A stretch of DNA of 64,000 bases from Geomonas paludis (GTDB lineage: Bacteria; Desulfobacterota; Desulfuromonadia; Geobacterales; Geobacteraceae). The translations under genes and the position numbers were made by a program. This document shows, one piece after another, positions 11,284 through 18,550 of the stretch. Below the pieces are notes generated by a model. That model saw only the letters and a program-made list of their open reading frames with translations. It was not told the origin of the DNA and made no database searches. The stretch spans positions 62,001-126,000 of the forward strand of contig NZ_BLXY01000008.1 of NCBI RefSeq assembly GCF_014193585.1, read 5' to 3'. Position 1 is the stretch's first letter. Every line of letters begins with the position of its first letter.

Positions 11284-11638
11284 CTGTTCTCCTGATTTGG
11301 CGCAAATATAGATCTATGGGCAAATTGCCTGACTGGGAATACGGGAATGTTTCACCGATGCGGCATGGGTAACATGCGAGGCGTGCCTGACGAGCGCTAT
11401 CGTGTAAAGGATCTGTGAGTAAGTAAGCCTTGAGTTTATTCTTGAGGTGTCGGTACCGGTTCGGTATGAGAAAAAAATTGGGGTATTAAAAGGTGTCTGC
11501 AAAGGTCTTATTGAGGATATGGAAATTTATACCCTTCCCCTCGTTACCTTGTCAACTTTATTTTTTCCGCCCTTTATGGCGCGGGCTGCGCCCGACGGCC
11601 TGAACTGACGGGGGTCTTCCCGGCGGCAAAAGGTCAAA
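11284..11638. other. Intergenic region: rho leader, no gene seen
   Basis: This 355-bp stretch between the GGQ-domain gene and rho is lower in GC than its surroundings. It contains the rho promoter (11526-11555, minus) and about 235 bases of presumed rho 5' leader. I see no convincing ORF. Rho autoregulates through its leader in other bacteria, so the leader may be regulatory. Confidence 0.5.
11526..11555 (-). promoter_or_regulatory. Sigma-70 promoter for rho
   Basis: On the minus strand TTGACA (11550-11555) and TATAAA (11526-11531) are separated by 18 bp. The first is a perfect -35 and the second a near-perfect -10. The expected transcript starts near 11519, leaving a leader of about 235 bases before the rho ATG. 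Confidence 0.7.
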
Positions 11639-12067
11639 TTATTGGCTCTCATTCCAGGTAGTTGACGCTGCAGACCCCGTTTCCGGGCCCTGTCCAGCAT
11701 CCTTTGCAGCATCGGTGCCATACTTGGCGCCGCTGCGCCGTTTTCTGCGGGCCTTCTGTCTCTTCAGCTTCTCCGCCGCCAATTCCTTCTTGGTCATGCC
11801 GCCGCCGGCCCCTTCGATCTTCTCCAGCAACAGGCGCCGGGCCAGGAACCGGTTCCGCGACTGGCTGCGCGATTCCATGCATTTCACTTCCAGCCCGCTG
11901 GGGAGGTGTTTCAGGTAGACGCAGGAGGAACTCTTGTTGACGTGCTGCCCGCCGCGCCCCGAGGCATGTACGAAACGCTCCTCCAGGTCCTTCTCCGCGA
12001 CCCCGAGCTCTTCCATCTTCGCCTTCAGCCAGCGGTTCTTTTCTTCGCTTACTGCGAAATCAGCCAT
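11639..12067 (-). CDS. GGQ-domain peptide chain release factor-like protein (ArfB type)
   Basis: This roughly 142-residue protein consists of one RF-1 catalytic domain with GRGGQHVNKSSSCVYL and a basic tail (KLKRQKARRKRRSG). It has no codon-recognition domain. That is the layout of ArfB/YaeJ-type or mitochondrial C12orf65-type rescue hydrolases, which free stalled ribosomes. I chose the ATG at 12067 (MADFAVSEEKNRW) because GGGAGAGG lies just upstream; an earlier in-frame ATG at 12094 lacks one. The substrate is inferred from the family. Confidence 0.85.
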   Translation of the reverse strand: MADFAVSEEKNRWLKAKMEELGVAEKDLEERFVHASGRGGQHVNKSSSCVYLKHLPSGLEVKCMESRSQSRNRFLARRLLLEKIEGAGGGMTKKELAAEKLKRQKARRKRRSGAKYGTDAAKDAGQGPETGSAASTTWNESQ

Positions 12068-12135
12068 TGCCTCTCCCTTTCCAACGCTCTTCACGATGCG
12101 TTTTTGTTTCCCACCTTAGAGCCTTCAGCAAAGGA

Positions 12136-12238
12136 GGGGACTGGCTCCGAGACGTGGCTGTCCCCTTAGTGTTGGCAGGTGGCTGAGCTGAAAGGAGCGT
12201 TCCGCTAGAGGGACAGGCACCTGGCGGAGCCAGTCCCT
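12136..12238. repeat. Composite REP-like element (second copy)
   Basis: A left hairpin at 12136-12165 (GGGGACTGGCTCCG to GTGGCTGTCCCC, diverged loop) and a right hairpin at 12209-12238 (AGGGACAGGCACC, TGGC, GGAGCCAGTCCCT) flank GGAGCGTTCCGC. This mirrors 3362-3468. It lies upstream of the GGQ-domain gene. Confidence 0.85.
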
Positions 12239-12340
12239 TCAGCACCGGCCATGATAGCGTCCGGCAATGTGGAAGTCAAAAGATGTCGGCGAGAGGAGGG
12301 AGGCGGCGCCCCGCGGCCTTCGCCGGGATCAGCCCGCCGC

Positions 12341-12447
12341 TGTAGGGGCAAATAATTATTTGCCCAGCCACAGTGTCCGCCGCCGACGCCGATGGCGAGA
12401 GAGGTCCAGGGGCGCAAGAGGCGGGCGAATAATTATTCGCCCCTACA
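12341..12447. repeat. Inverted pair of AATAATTATT palindromes
   Basis: TGTAGGGGCAAATAATTATT followed by TGCCC (12341-12365) is mirrored by GGGCGAATAATTATTCGCCC followed by CTACA (12423-12447). Each is itself a palindrome, and together they form inverted ends around about 57 bp. The gap 12068-12491 otherwise holds only the composite REP element and a possible TATAAT (12465-12470) for the next gene. Confidence 0.8.
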
Positions 12448-12491
12448 GGGTGAGGTCACCTTGGTATAATCTCCGGCTTGGAGGAGCGTTC

Positions 12492-13346
12492 ATGACAGCT
12501 ATTAGCAGACGGGCATTCCTGGCGGGCGGGATCGCCTTCTTCCCCTACCTCTACTACCAGAGAGTGTCGGTGGCGGTGCGACGCTACCGGGTGCCGGTGC
12601 ACAAACTCCCGCCTGGTTTCCACGGCTTCACCATCCTGCATATCACCGACCTGCACGACAAGGAGTTCGGCGAGCGCGGCGAGGAACTGCTGGCGATCCT
12701 GCGTCGCTTATCCTTCGACCTCGTGGCCGTCACCGGGGACCTGGTGCTGAGGACTTCGCCTAAATTAGACGCGGCACTGGACCTGATCAGGGGGATTGGC
12801 GCCTTTTCCAAGAGCCCGGTCTTCTCGGTGAGCGGCAACCATGAGTGGGGGGCGCAAATGACGCCGCACGTCAACGCAAAACTGGAACATGCCGGGGTCC
12901 GGGTCCTTAAGAACGAAGCGGAGCTGCTGCGGAGAGGGAAGGACCGGCTCTGGGTGGTCGGGGTGGACGACCCGGTGACGGGACGGGCCGACCTGGCGCA
13001 GGCGATGAGCCGTACCGATGCCGGTGTCCCGCGCCTGTTGCTGGCCCACGCGCCGCATCCTTTCCCGCAGGCGGTGCAGGCAGGCGTGGACCTGATGCTG
13101 GTGGGCCACACCCACGGTGGCCAAATCCGCCTCCCCTTGATCGGCGCGCCCTACATCCCCTCCATGGGCTACCTGCCCCGGTGGGATTACGGCCTCTACC
13201 GCCAAGGAACGTGCACCATGATCGTCAACGGCGGCCTGGGGGAGAGCTGGTTCCCGATCCGCATCAACAACCCTCCCGAAGTGGCGCTGGTGACCCTGCT
13301 TCCCACGGAAACGACCACGGGGACACAACAGCAAGACGTGGGCTAG
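12492..13346 (+). CDS. Tat-exported metallophosphoesterase (YkuE-like)
   Basis: This 284-residue calcineurin-type phosphoesterase has the dimetal motifs ITDLHD, VTGDLV, SGNHEW and VGHTHGGQIRLP in order. The N-terminus MTAISRRAFLAGGIAFFPYL has a twin-arginine signal-like sequence, implying export or membrane anchoring. The substrate is unknown; related enzymes act on phosphate diesters such as UDP-diacylglucosamine. The ATG at 12492 follows GGAGGAGCG, and TATAAT lies at 12465. Its 3' end overlaps the convergent kinase-like gene by 4 bp. Confidence 0.9.
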   Translation: MTAISRRAFLAGGIAFFPYLYYQRVSVAVRRYRVPVHKLPPGFHGFTILHITDLHDKEFGERGEELLAILRRLSFDLVAVTGDLVLRTSPKLDAALDLIRGIGAFSKSPVFSVSGNHEWGAQMTPHVNAKLEHAGVRVLKNEAELLRRGKDRLWVVGVDDPVTGRADLAQAMSRTDAGVPRLLLAHAPHPFPQAVQAGVDLMLVGHTHGGQIRLPLIGAPYIPSMGYLPRWDYGLYRQGTCTMIVNGGLGESWFPIRINNPPEVALVTLLPTETTTGTQQQDVG

Positions 13347-14053
13347 TCGCGCGTCGGCGGCATGACCACGTCGGCCATGATCTCCGCGATGCGCACCGCC
13401 GACAGGCGGGCGTTGTTGAAGACCAGGTGGTACAGGGTCGGGTCGGTGATGTCGCGCCCGAGGAAATCCTTGAGGAAGGCGTCCCGCTGGCGCTGCTTTT
13501 CCGTCACCATGTCCTGCGCCTGGTCCGCGGAGATCCCGCAGCGGGCCGACACCGCCTTCACCTTGAAGCTCATGGGGGCGATGATCCGGAAATGGTAACA
13601 GTTGCCGGTGTCCTGGGTCAGGATGGAGCCCCCCCTGCCCACCAGGATCACGTTCCCCTCGGTGGCCAGCGCCACGATCTGGCGACAAAGCAGCCGGTAG
13701 TAATCCTTGTCGCTTTTCCAGCGCGGGGAAAAGGTGGAGAGCATGTCGTCGAGGAAACGGTTCTTGGTGCCCAGGTTGCGCAGAATGCCTTCGGAGAGGT
13801 TGTGGTCCTTGGCCACCGCGTCCAGCAGCGCACGGTCCATGACCACCCACGGCTTGCCGCTACGCTTCTCGAGGAGGGTCTGCAGCTTTTCAGCCACCGG
13901 ATACCCTTCGCAGCCGAACTCGCGGGTCAGGGTGACCGTGGGGTTGCTCCGCTGCACATCCGACATGCCATGCTCGTGCAGGTTCCTGCGGCCGACCTCC
14001 AACATGCCGCGCAGCCTCTGTTCAATCGACGGGATCAAAACGTTCTTGCCCAT
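13343..14053 (-). CDS. Cytidylate kinase-like family protein
   Basis: This 236-residue protein resembles the cytidylate-kinase-like family. TLTREFGCEGYPVAEKLQ sits in the P-loop region of the CMP kinase fold, with VMDRALLDAVAKDHN and VILVGRGGSILTQDTGNCYHF further on. A canonical GxxGxGK loop is not seen, so nucleotide kinase activity is uncertain. A possible sigma-70 promoter (TTGACT, 18 bp, TAATTA) lies at 14096-14125 on the minus strand. Confidence 0.8.
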   Translation of the reverse strand: MGKNVLIPSIEQRLRGMLEVGRRNLHEHGMSDVQRSNPTVTLTREFGCEGYPVAEKLQTLLEKRSGKPWVVMDRALLDAVAKDHNLSEGILRNLGTKNRFLDDMLSTFSPRWKSDKDYYRLLCRQIVALATEGNVILVGRGGSILTQDTGNCYHFRIIAPMSFKVKAVSARCGISADQAQDMVTEKQRQRDAFLKDFLGRDITDPTLYHLVFNNARLSAVRIAEIMADVVMPPTRD

Positions 14054-14095
14054 GATGACGCCCTCCCGAACGTTAAGTCACTAGTCCAACCTCTT

Positions 14096-14125
14096 TAATT
14101 AGGCCGCAATTTTGAGTGCAGTCAA
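14096..14125 (-). promoter_or_regulatory. Possible sigma-70 promoter for the cytidylate-kinase-like gene
   Basis: On the minus strand TTGACT (14120-14125) and TAATTA (14096-14101) are 18 bp apart, about 40 bp upstream of the ATG at 14053. Confidence 0.4.
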
Positions 14126-14138
14126 CTGCCCCTGTTTT

Positions 14139-14268
14139 AAAAGCTGTTACGCAAAGAACGCGGAGCATCCGCGAAGAACGGCAAGTAAGGATTTGGGGTT
14201 AAACCTTTAGGCTGGTGGTTTCATGGCGCCCGTCGCGCATACTTTCCGTACTTTGCGTAACTGCTTTT
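14139..14268. repeat. MITE-like element with 18-bp terminal inverted repeats
   Basis: AAAAGCTGTTACGCAAAG (14139-14156) and CTTTGCGTAACTGCTTTT (14251-14268) are inverted repeats with a single mismatch. They bracket 94 bp that includes CGCGGAGCATCCGCG. No transposase is present. It lies between the kinase-like gene and the EamA gene and overlaps possible upstream signals of the latter. Confidence 0.65.
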
Positions 14269-14326
14269 GACGTTTGTCACCCCTCTCCCCGGTGCGCAGC
14301 GCGCTTTTTTCGCTATCATTAACGCC

Positions 14327-15196
14327 ATGACGCCGCTATGGTTCCCGCTCACCGTTTTGTCCGCCTTCTTCCTCGCCACCAGCGATGCCACGACCAAGCG
14401 CGCCCTGACCGGCAGGAACGAGTACCTGGTCACCTGGCTGCGCATCGCTCCAACCTTCCCGCTCTTCCTGGCCACGCTCCCGTTCATCACCATCCCCAAC
14501 ATCGGCGACGACTTCTACTTCTGCATCTTTACCGGTCTGCCGCTGGAGGCGGTGGCCATCATCCTCTATACCAAGGCACTGAAGCTCTCGCCACTCTCGC
14601 TCACCCTGCCGCTGCTTTCGCTGACACCGCTTTTGCTGCTGGTGGTGCCGTACCTCCTCTTGGGGGAAAGGATCTCGCCGATGGGAGGGGCGGGGATCTT
14701 CCTGATCGCGCTGGGGGGCTACCTGCTCAACTCCGGCAGGGGCGAAACCGGCCTGCTGGCGCCGCTGAAGGCGCTGGCCAGGGAGAAGGGGGCACTGTGC
14801 ATGCTGGGGGTCGCCACCATCTACAGCGTCACCTCCACCCTCGGCAAAAGGGCCATAGCAGCATCCTCGCCCCTGTTTTTCGCCGCGGTCTACCTCCCCC
14901 TCCTGGTGCTCGTCCTCACCCCGTTCGCCCTGTACAAGTCACGCGGCGAACTCCCCCCCGTGCTGCGTAACGGCACGGCCAAGGCCGTCGTACTCCCCGC
15001 CGTCTGCTACGCACTCCAGGCCCTCACCCACGTTTATGCCGTCAACCTCACCAACGTCGCCTACATGATCGCGGTAAAAAGGCTGAGCCTCCTTTTCGGG
15101 GTGCTCTACGGCCACTACCTGTTCAAGGAGCGCGGCGGCATCCTCTCCACCATCATCATGCTGATCGGAGTCTTCCTGATCGTGGCGGGAGGGTAA
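14327..15196 (+). CDS. EamA/DMT-family transporter
   Basis: This roughly 289-residue integral membrane protein has about ten hydrophobic segments in two repeated EamA halves. Examples are FPLTVLSAFFLATSDATTKR at the start, VPYLLLGERISPMGGAG mid-protein and YLFKERGGILSTIIMLIG at the end. The substrate is unknown. The ATG at 14327 (MTPLWFPL) is chosen because it begins the first membrane segment; no strong ribosome-binding site is visible and an upstream ATG at 14267 lies within the MITE-like element. Confidence 0.85.
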   Translation: MTPLWFPLTVLSAFFLATSDATTKRALTGRNEYLVTWLRIAPTFPLFLATLPFITIPNIGDDFYFCIFTGLPLEAVAIILYTKALKLSPLSLTLPLLSLTPLLLLVVPYLLLGERISPMGGAGIFLIALGGYLLNSGRGETGLLAPLKALAREKGALCMLGVATIYSVTSTLGKRAIAASSPLFFAAVYLPLLVLVLTPFALYKSRGELPPVLRNGTAKAVVLPAVCYALQALTHVYAVNLTNVAYMIAVKRLSLLFGVLYGHYLFKERGGILSTIIMLIGVFLIVAGG

Positions 15197-15203
15197 CGAG
15201 AAA

Positions 15204-15249
15204 CCCTCCCTCACCCGCCCTTCGGGCACCCTCTCCCAGAGGGAGAGGG
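15204..15249. repeat. Dispersed CCCTCACC/GGGAGAGGG palindromic repeat
   Basis: This single unit directly after the EamA stop contains CCCTCCCTCACCCGCCC, TTCGGGCACC and CTCTCCCAGAGGGAGAGGG. It is the same family as 320-437. Confidence 0.75.
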
Positions 15250-15301
15250 TACACAGAGGCCCCCAGGCAGTTTCCACATCGGCGGTGGTGCGACGAGCGG
15301 G

Positions 15302-15317
15302 CGGAACGGATTTTGCT
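15302..15317 (+). promoter_or_regulatory. Possible sigma-54 promoter for the GT61 gene
   Basis: CGGAACG-N4-TTGCT keeps the essential GG-N10-GC spacing (GG at 15303-15304, GC at 15315-15316) but differs from TGGCACG at two positions. It lies about 39 bp before the ATG at 15356. Confidence 0.45.
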
Positions 15318-15355
15318 CGGAGATCCGTCAGCCCATCGCCCCCGGAGACACGTCA

Positions 15356-16273
15356 ATGTACCAGGTATTCAACGGCTGCGCCGGCAGCCCCAGCGGACCC
15401 GGCCTTTTCAGGGACGTCTTCCTCTTTGGTGAGGAGGGCATCCCGCTGCAGGGCAACCGCGTCATCAACCGCTTCGTCAACTACCCCAACGACCAGGTCC
15501 TCATCTGGCTCATGCAGCACCAAAACCGCACGCTGGTTCCCCTCGACGGCGTGGTGCTCCCGCTTTACGGCGACTGGAGCTACAACTTCTGGCACTGGTG
15601 CACCGAGATGCTTCCCGTCGCCTACGCCGCCCACGAAGCCGGCTTCAGCGGGACCTACCTGGTGCCGCAAAGCCCTTTCGCCGCGGAGTCGCTGCGGCTT
15701 CTCGGGATCAGGGAGGACCGCATCAGGGTGGCGGAAGCGTACGACTACCACATCGAGTGCATGTACCTGGTGCGCAAGACCACCGGCCACGACCCTGCCA
15801 CCATGGCGATCCGGGGACGGATCCGCGAGGCACTTCGCGCGCACTTCGCCTGCAGTGACCCGCGCCACCACCTCTACATCACCCGGAACTCACACCCCGA
15901 CACCATGAGGAAGGTGGTCAACGAAGAGGACCTGCTGGCGCTCCTGCAGCGCTTCGACTTCCTCACGCTGCGGCTGGAAGAACTCTCCCTCTCGGACCAG
16001 CTCGCCCATACCTGCAACGCCGCGACACTCCTCGGCCCCCACGGCGCCGGCATAACCCATTGCGCCTTCATGCCGGAGCGCTCCATGGTCATCGAGCTCT
16101 TCCCCCCCACCTACGTAACCCCGTGCAACGTTCTGCCGTGCCACCAGCTGCGCCACCGCTACTTCCAGCTCACCAGTTCCTGTCATTACAAGGGTTACCC
16201 GCACGGCTACGACATCGAGGTGAACCTGCCCATGCTGGAGATGATCCTGGAAAAGGAACTGTCGGGTTATTGA
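15356..16273 (+). CDS. GT61-family glycosyltransferase (DUF563)
   Basis: This 305-residue protein has the GT61 signature LLGPHGAGITHCAFMPERS and the upstream YGDWSYNFWHWCTEMLP. GT61 enzymes transfer sugars such as xylose or GlcNAc in plants and animals; bacterial members occur in polysaccharide loci. Donor and acceptor here are unknown. It is the first gene of the glycosylation island and probably monocistronic, as a 299-bp gap with its own sigma-54-like site follows. Confidence 0.88.
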   Translation: MYQVFNGCAGSPSGPGLFRDVFLFGEEGIPLQGNRVINRFVNYPNDQVLIWLMQHQNRTLVPLDGVVLPLYGDWSYNFWHWCTEMLPVAYAAHEAGFSGTYLVPQSPFAAESLRLLGIREDRIRVAEAYDYHIECMYLVRKTTGHDPATMAIRGRIREALRAHFACSDPRHHLYITRNSHPDTMRKVVNEEDLLALLQRFDFLTLRLEELSLSDQLAHTCNAATLLGPHGAGITHCAFMPERSMVIELFPPTYVTPCNVLPCHQLRHRYFQLTSSCHYKGYPHGYDIEVNLPMLEMILEKELSGY

Positions 16274-16471
16274 CTCCGGTCGCGGCAGGCATATTTCAAA
16301 AATTTGACCACACTGCAAATCGCTGACGCCGCAACAGTTGCTCGCCGCCATGGGCGCCGTCAAAACGTGTGCGAAATCAACGGCATCGCCTGCTCTCCTG
16401 AGCACGGGGCGCGACCGAAGCGGGAACTGCCCCCTGCCGCTGCCACCCCGCTTGGGAAGAGGTGCCGGGGC

Positions 16472-16488
16472 TGGCATGGCAGTTGCTT
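16472..16488 (+). promoter_or_regulatory. Sigma-54 (RpoN) promoter
   Basis: TGGCATG-N4-TTGCTT matches the -24/-12 consensus with exact GG-N10-GC spacing (GG 16473-16474, GC 16485-16486). It lies about 85 bp before the chosen ATG at 16573 and shows that upstream in-frame starts near 16462 cannot be used from this promoter. Confidence 0.8.
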
Positions 16489-16572
16489 CACTCACCCCTG
16501 TTTACCCCGTGCCTTCGATCACCTCCCCGACACGGGTACCCGCAGTCCATAAAACCCGAAATGGAGAATTTC

Positions 16573-18399
16573 ATGAGCCAGTTAGTCACCCGCCCCAGCG
16601 GCGCGATCGCCGTCATGGAGAATGGACCGCTTGTTTCCGCCATAGTCGTGACCCGGGATCGGGAAGCGCACCTCAGGGAATGCCTCTCCGAGCTGATGGA
16701 GCAGACGGTCGCCAGCAGGATGGAGGTCATCGTCGTCGATGCCGGCTCGACGCAGTGCGAGTGGGCTGTGGTGGCGGACCTGCAACAGCGTTACGCCAAC
16801 CTGGCCGCGCTGAAGCTTCCTTGCGGGGCGGCGGCACGCGGGGTCAACATGGCCCTCAAGATGGCTTCCGGAAGATACCTGACCATCCTCGAGGTCACCG
16901 ACCGCCTCAGGCGAGACGCTTACGAGCAGCTGACCGCGGCCCTGGAGCAAAACGCCACCGCCATGGTTGCATACGGCGACACCTGCTTTACCGCTATCGC
17001 CCACGAGACCTTCGCCAGCCACACCAGTTACGGCAAGGTAATCTGGCCTGACTACACCCCGCAGCAACTCTCCCAGCTCTCGGAGGTCGCCCCTCACCTG
17101 CTCTGGCGCCGGGAGGTGCACGACAGCGTCGGTCATCTGCCCGAAGGCTACCCGAACCACGGCCTGCGCGAGTTCCTGCTCAACGTGGTGCAGCGCTTCC
17201 GCATCCAGCACATCGCTGAATTCACCGGCCTCAAGCTGATCGCCGCCGTCCCGCAATCGGCGCCGCAACAGGCCCCGCAGCCGGTGGAGGTACAGAGCGC
17301 CCCTGCCGCGGCGGCGCAGCCGGTTCCGACCCCGATGCAGAGCGAGCCGTCCCCCATGGCAATGCCGGAGCGTGCTGCCTTGCCGAGCGCCGAAGACGCC
17401 TACGCGGCCCTGCGCCCGCAACTCTCCGGCGACGACCTGGGGCAGGCAGCGGCAGCGCTGCGTCAGCACCTGGCCAACTATCCCGACCATGCCGTGGCCC
17501 ACAACGATCTCGCCGCCGTGAGCTACCAGATGGGGGACACCGACCAGGCCCTGGCGCACTACCGCGAGGCGGTGGCCCTGGAGCCGGACGAGGACGTCTA
17601 CCTGAAGAACCTGGCCGATCTCCTCTACGTCGAGAAGGGGCAGACCGACGAGGCGATCAACATCTACCTGAAACTGCTCGAGAGGGCACCGCGCGACGTG
17701 GAGACCCTGCTCAACCTCGGCATCATCTGCGAGGGGGTCGGGCAGCCGGACGCCGCCGAGTCGTTCCTGCAAAGGGCGCTCGAGATCGAACCGGCCAACA
17801 TGGCGGTGCGCGAGCGGCTCTCCGAACTGAGGCAAAACGCTTCCCCAGCGCCCGCACCGACGGCAGCGACCGCGCCGGCGGCACCGGAGACAGCCACAAC
17901 ACCGGCGGCAGCCGCCGCGGAGGAGGACGATTTGACAGCTGAAGACCACTACCTGAAATCGCAGGAACTGGTGAACCGTGGTGACCTGGCCGGGGCCGAG
18001 CAGATGTTGCAAGGGATCGTGGCGCTGTATCCGGATTTCGCGCCGGCCTACAACGACCTCGCCGTGCTCGCCTACCAAAACGGCGACAAGGACACCGCCC
18101 GCCGCAACTACGAGAAGGCGGCTGCGCTGGCTCCGGGCAACAGCACCTTCCAGAAGAACCTCGCCGACTTCTATTTCGTCGAGGGGTACGACATTGACGG
18201 CGCCATCAACATCTACCTGGACCAGCTCAGGAAGGAGCCCCGCAACATCGAGACCCTGATGAGTCTGGGCAAGATCTGCACCATTCTGGACCGCCCGGAG
18301 GAGGCCGAAACCTTCTACGGCAAGGTGATCCACCTGGAGCCCTGGAACCGCGACGCCCGCGAGTGCCTGGACACCCTGAAGCAGGCAGCCAACTCCTAG
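16573..18399 (+). CDS. GT2-like domain plus TPR repeats protein
   Basis: This roughly 608-residue protein has an N-terminal GT-A fold (residues about 15-225): SAIVVTRDREAHLRECLSEL, VIVVDAGSTQ and NMALKMASGRYLTILEVTD. The usual Asp-Asp dyad is reduced to VTDR, so catalysis is uncertain. An Ala/Pro-rich linker leads to two TPR blocks (about 290-425 and 456-608) separated by another Ala/Thr/Pro linker. I chose the ATG at 16573 because GGAGAA lies 6-7 bases upstream; ATG 16561 is an alternative. Downstream is a terminator. Confidence 0.82.
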   Translation: MSQLVTRPSGAIAVMENGPLVSAIVVTRDREAHLRECLSELMEQTVASRMEVIVVDAGSTQCEWAVVADLQQRYANLAALKLPCGAAARGVNMALKMASGRYLTILEVTDRLRRDAYEQLTAALEQNATAMVAYGDTCFTAIAHETFASHTSYGKVIWPDYTPQQLSQLSEVAPHLLWRREVHDSVGHLPEGYPNHGLREFLLNVVQRFRIQHIAEFTGLKLIAAVPQSAPQQAPQPVEVQSAPAAAAQPVPTPMQSEPSPMAMPERAALPSAEDAYAALRPQLSGDDLGQAAAALRQHLANYPDHAVAHNDLAAVSYQMGDTDQALAHYREAVALEPDEDVYLKNLADLLYVEKGQTDEAINIYLKLLERAPRDVETLLNLGIICEGVGQPDAAESFLQRALEIEPANMAVRERLSELRQNASPAPAPTAATAPAAPETATTPAAAAAEEDDLTAEDHYLKSQELVNRGDLAGAEQMLQGIVALYPDFAPAYNDLAVLAYQNGDKDTARRNYEKAAALAPGNSTFQKNLADFYFVEGYDIDGAINIYLDQLRKEPRNIETLMSLGKICTILDRPEEAETFYGKVIHLEPWNRDARECLDTLKQAANS

Positions 18400-18425
18400 A
18401 GAGGCAGGCGCGCCGACGAAACGAC

Positions 18426-18464
18426 AAAAGCGCCCGGTCGGCCTGAACCGCAACCGGGCGTTTT
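18426..18464 (+). terminator. Rho-independent terminator
   Basis: AAAAGCGCCCGGT and AACCGGGCGTTTT form a stem of at least 8 GC-rich pairs (extended by A-T pairs) around a 14-base loop, ending in TTTTCGTT. It lies 27 bp after the GT2-TPR gene. Confidence 0.85.
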
Positions 18465-18486
18465 CGTTAGGCAATACAGTTTTCAC

Positions 18487-18513
18487 TAAAGTTTCAGCGC
18501 CGGATGCCGATAC
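18487..18513 (+). promoter_or_regulatory. Sigma-28 (FliA) flagellar promoter
   Basis: TAAA (18487-18490), exactly 15 bases, then GCCGATAC (18506-18513) matches the FliA consensus TAAA-N15-GCCGATAA at all but the last base. It directly follows a terminator and lies 38 bp before the TPR gene at 18551. Confidence 0.88.
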
Positions 18514-18550
18514 GACAGGCGGCTAATGAGTATCTAGCGCGGAGGATGTT

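Noticed and set aside
12267-12491. Longer metallophosphoesterase starting near 12267
   Set aside because: This stretch contains the AATAATTATT palindrome pair and a TATAAT box. GGAGGAGCG and the twin-arginine signal fix the start at 12492.
14139-14268. Insertion sequence
   Set aside because: Only the inverted ends are present with 94 bp between them; there is no transposase or remnant, so it is listed as MITE-like.
16462-16572. N-terminal extension of the GT2-TPR gene from the ATG at 16462
   Set aside because: The extension contains the sigma-54 promoter at 16472-16488, has no ribosome-binding site and encodes no part of the GT fold.
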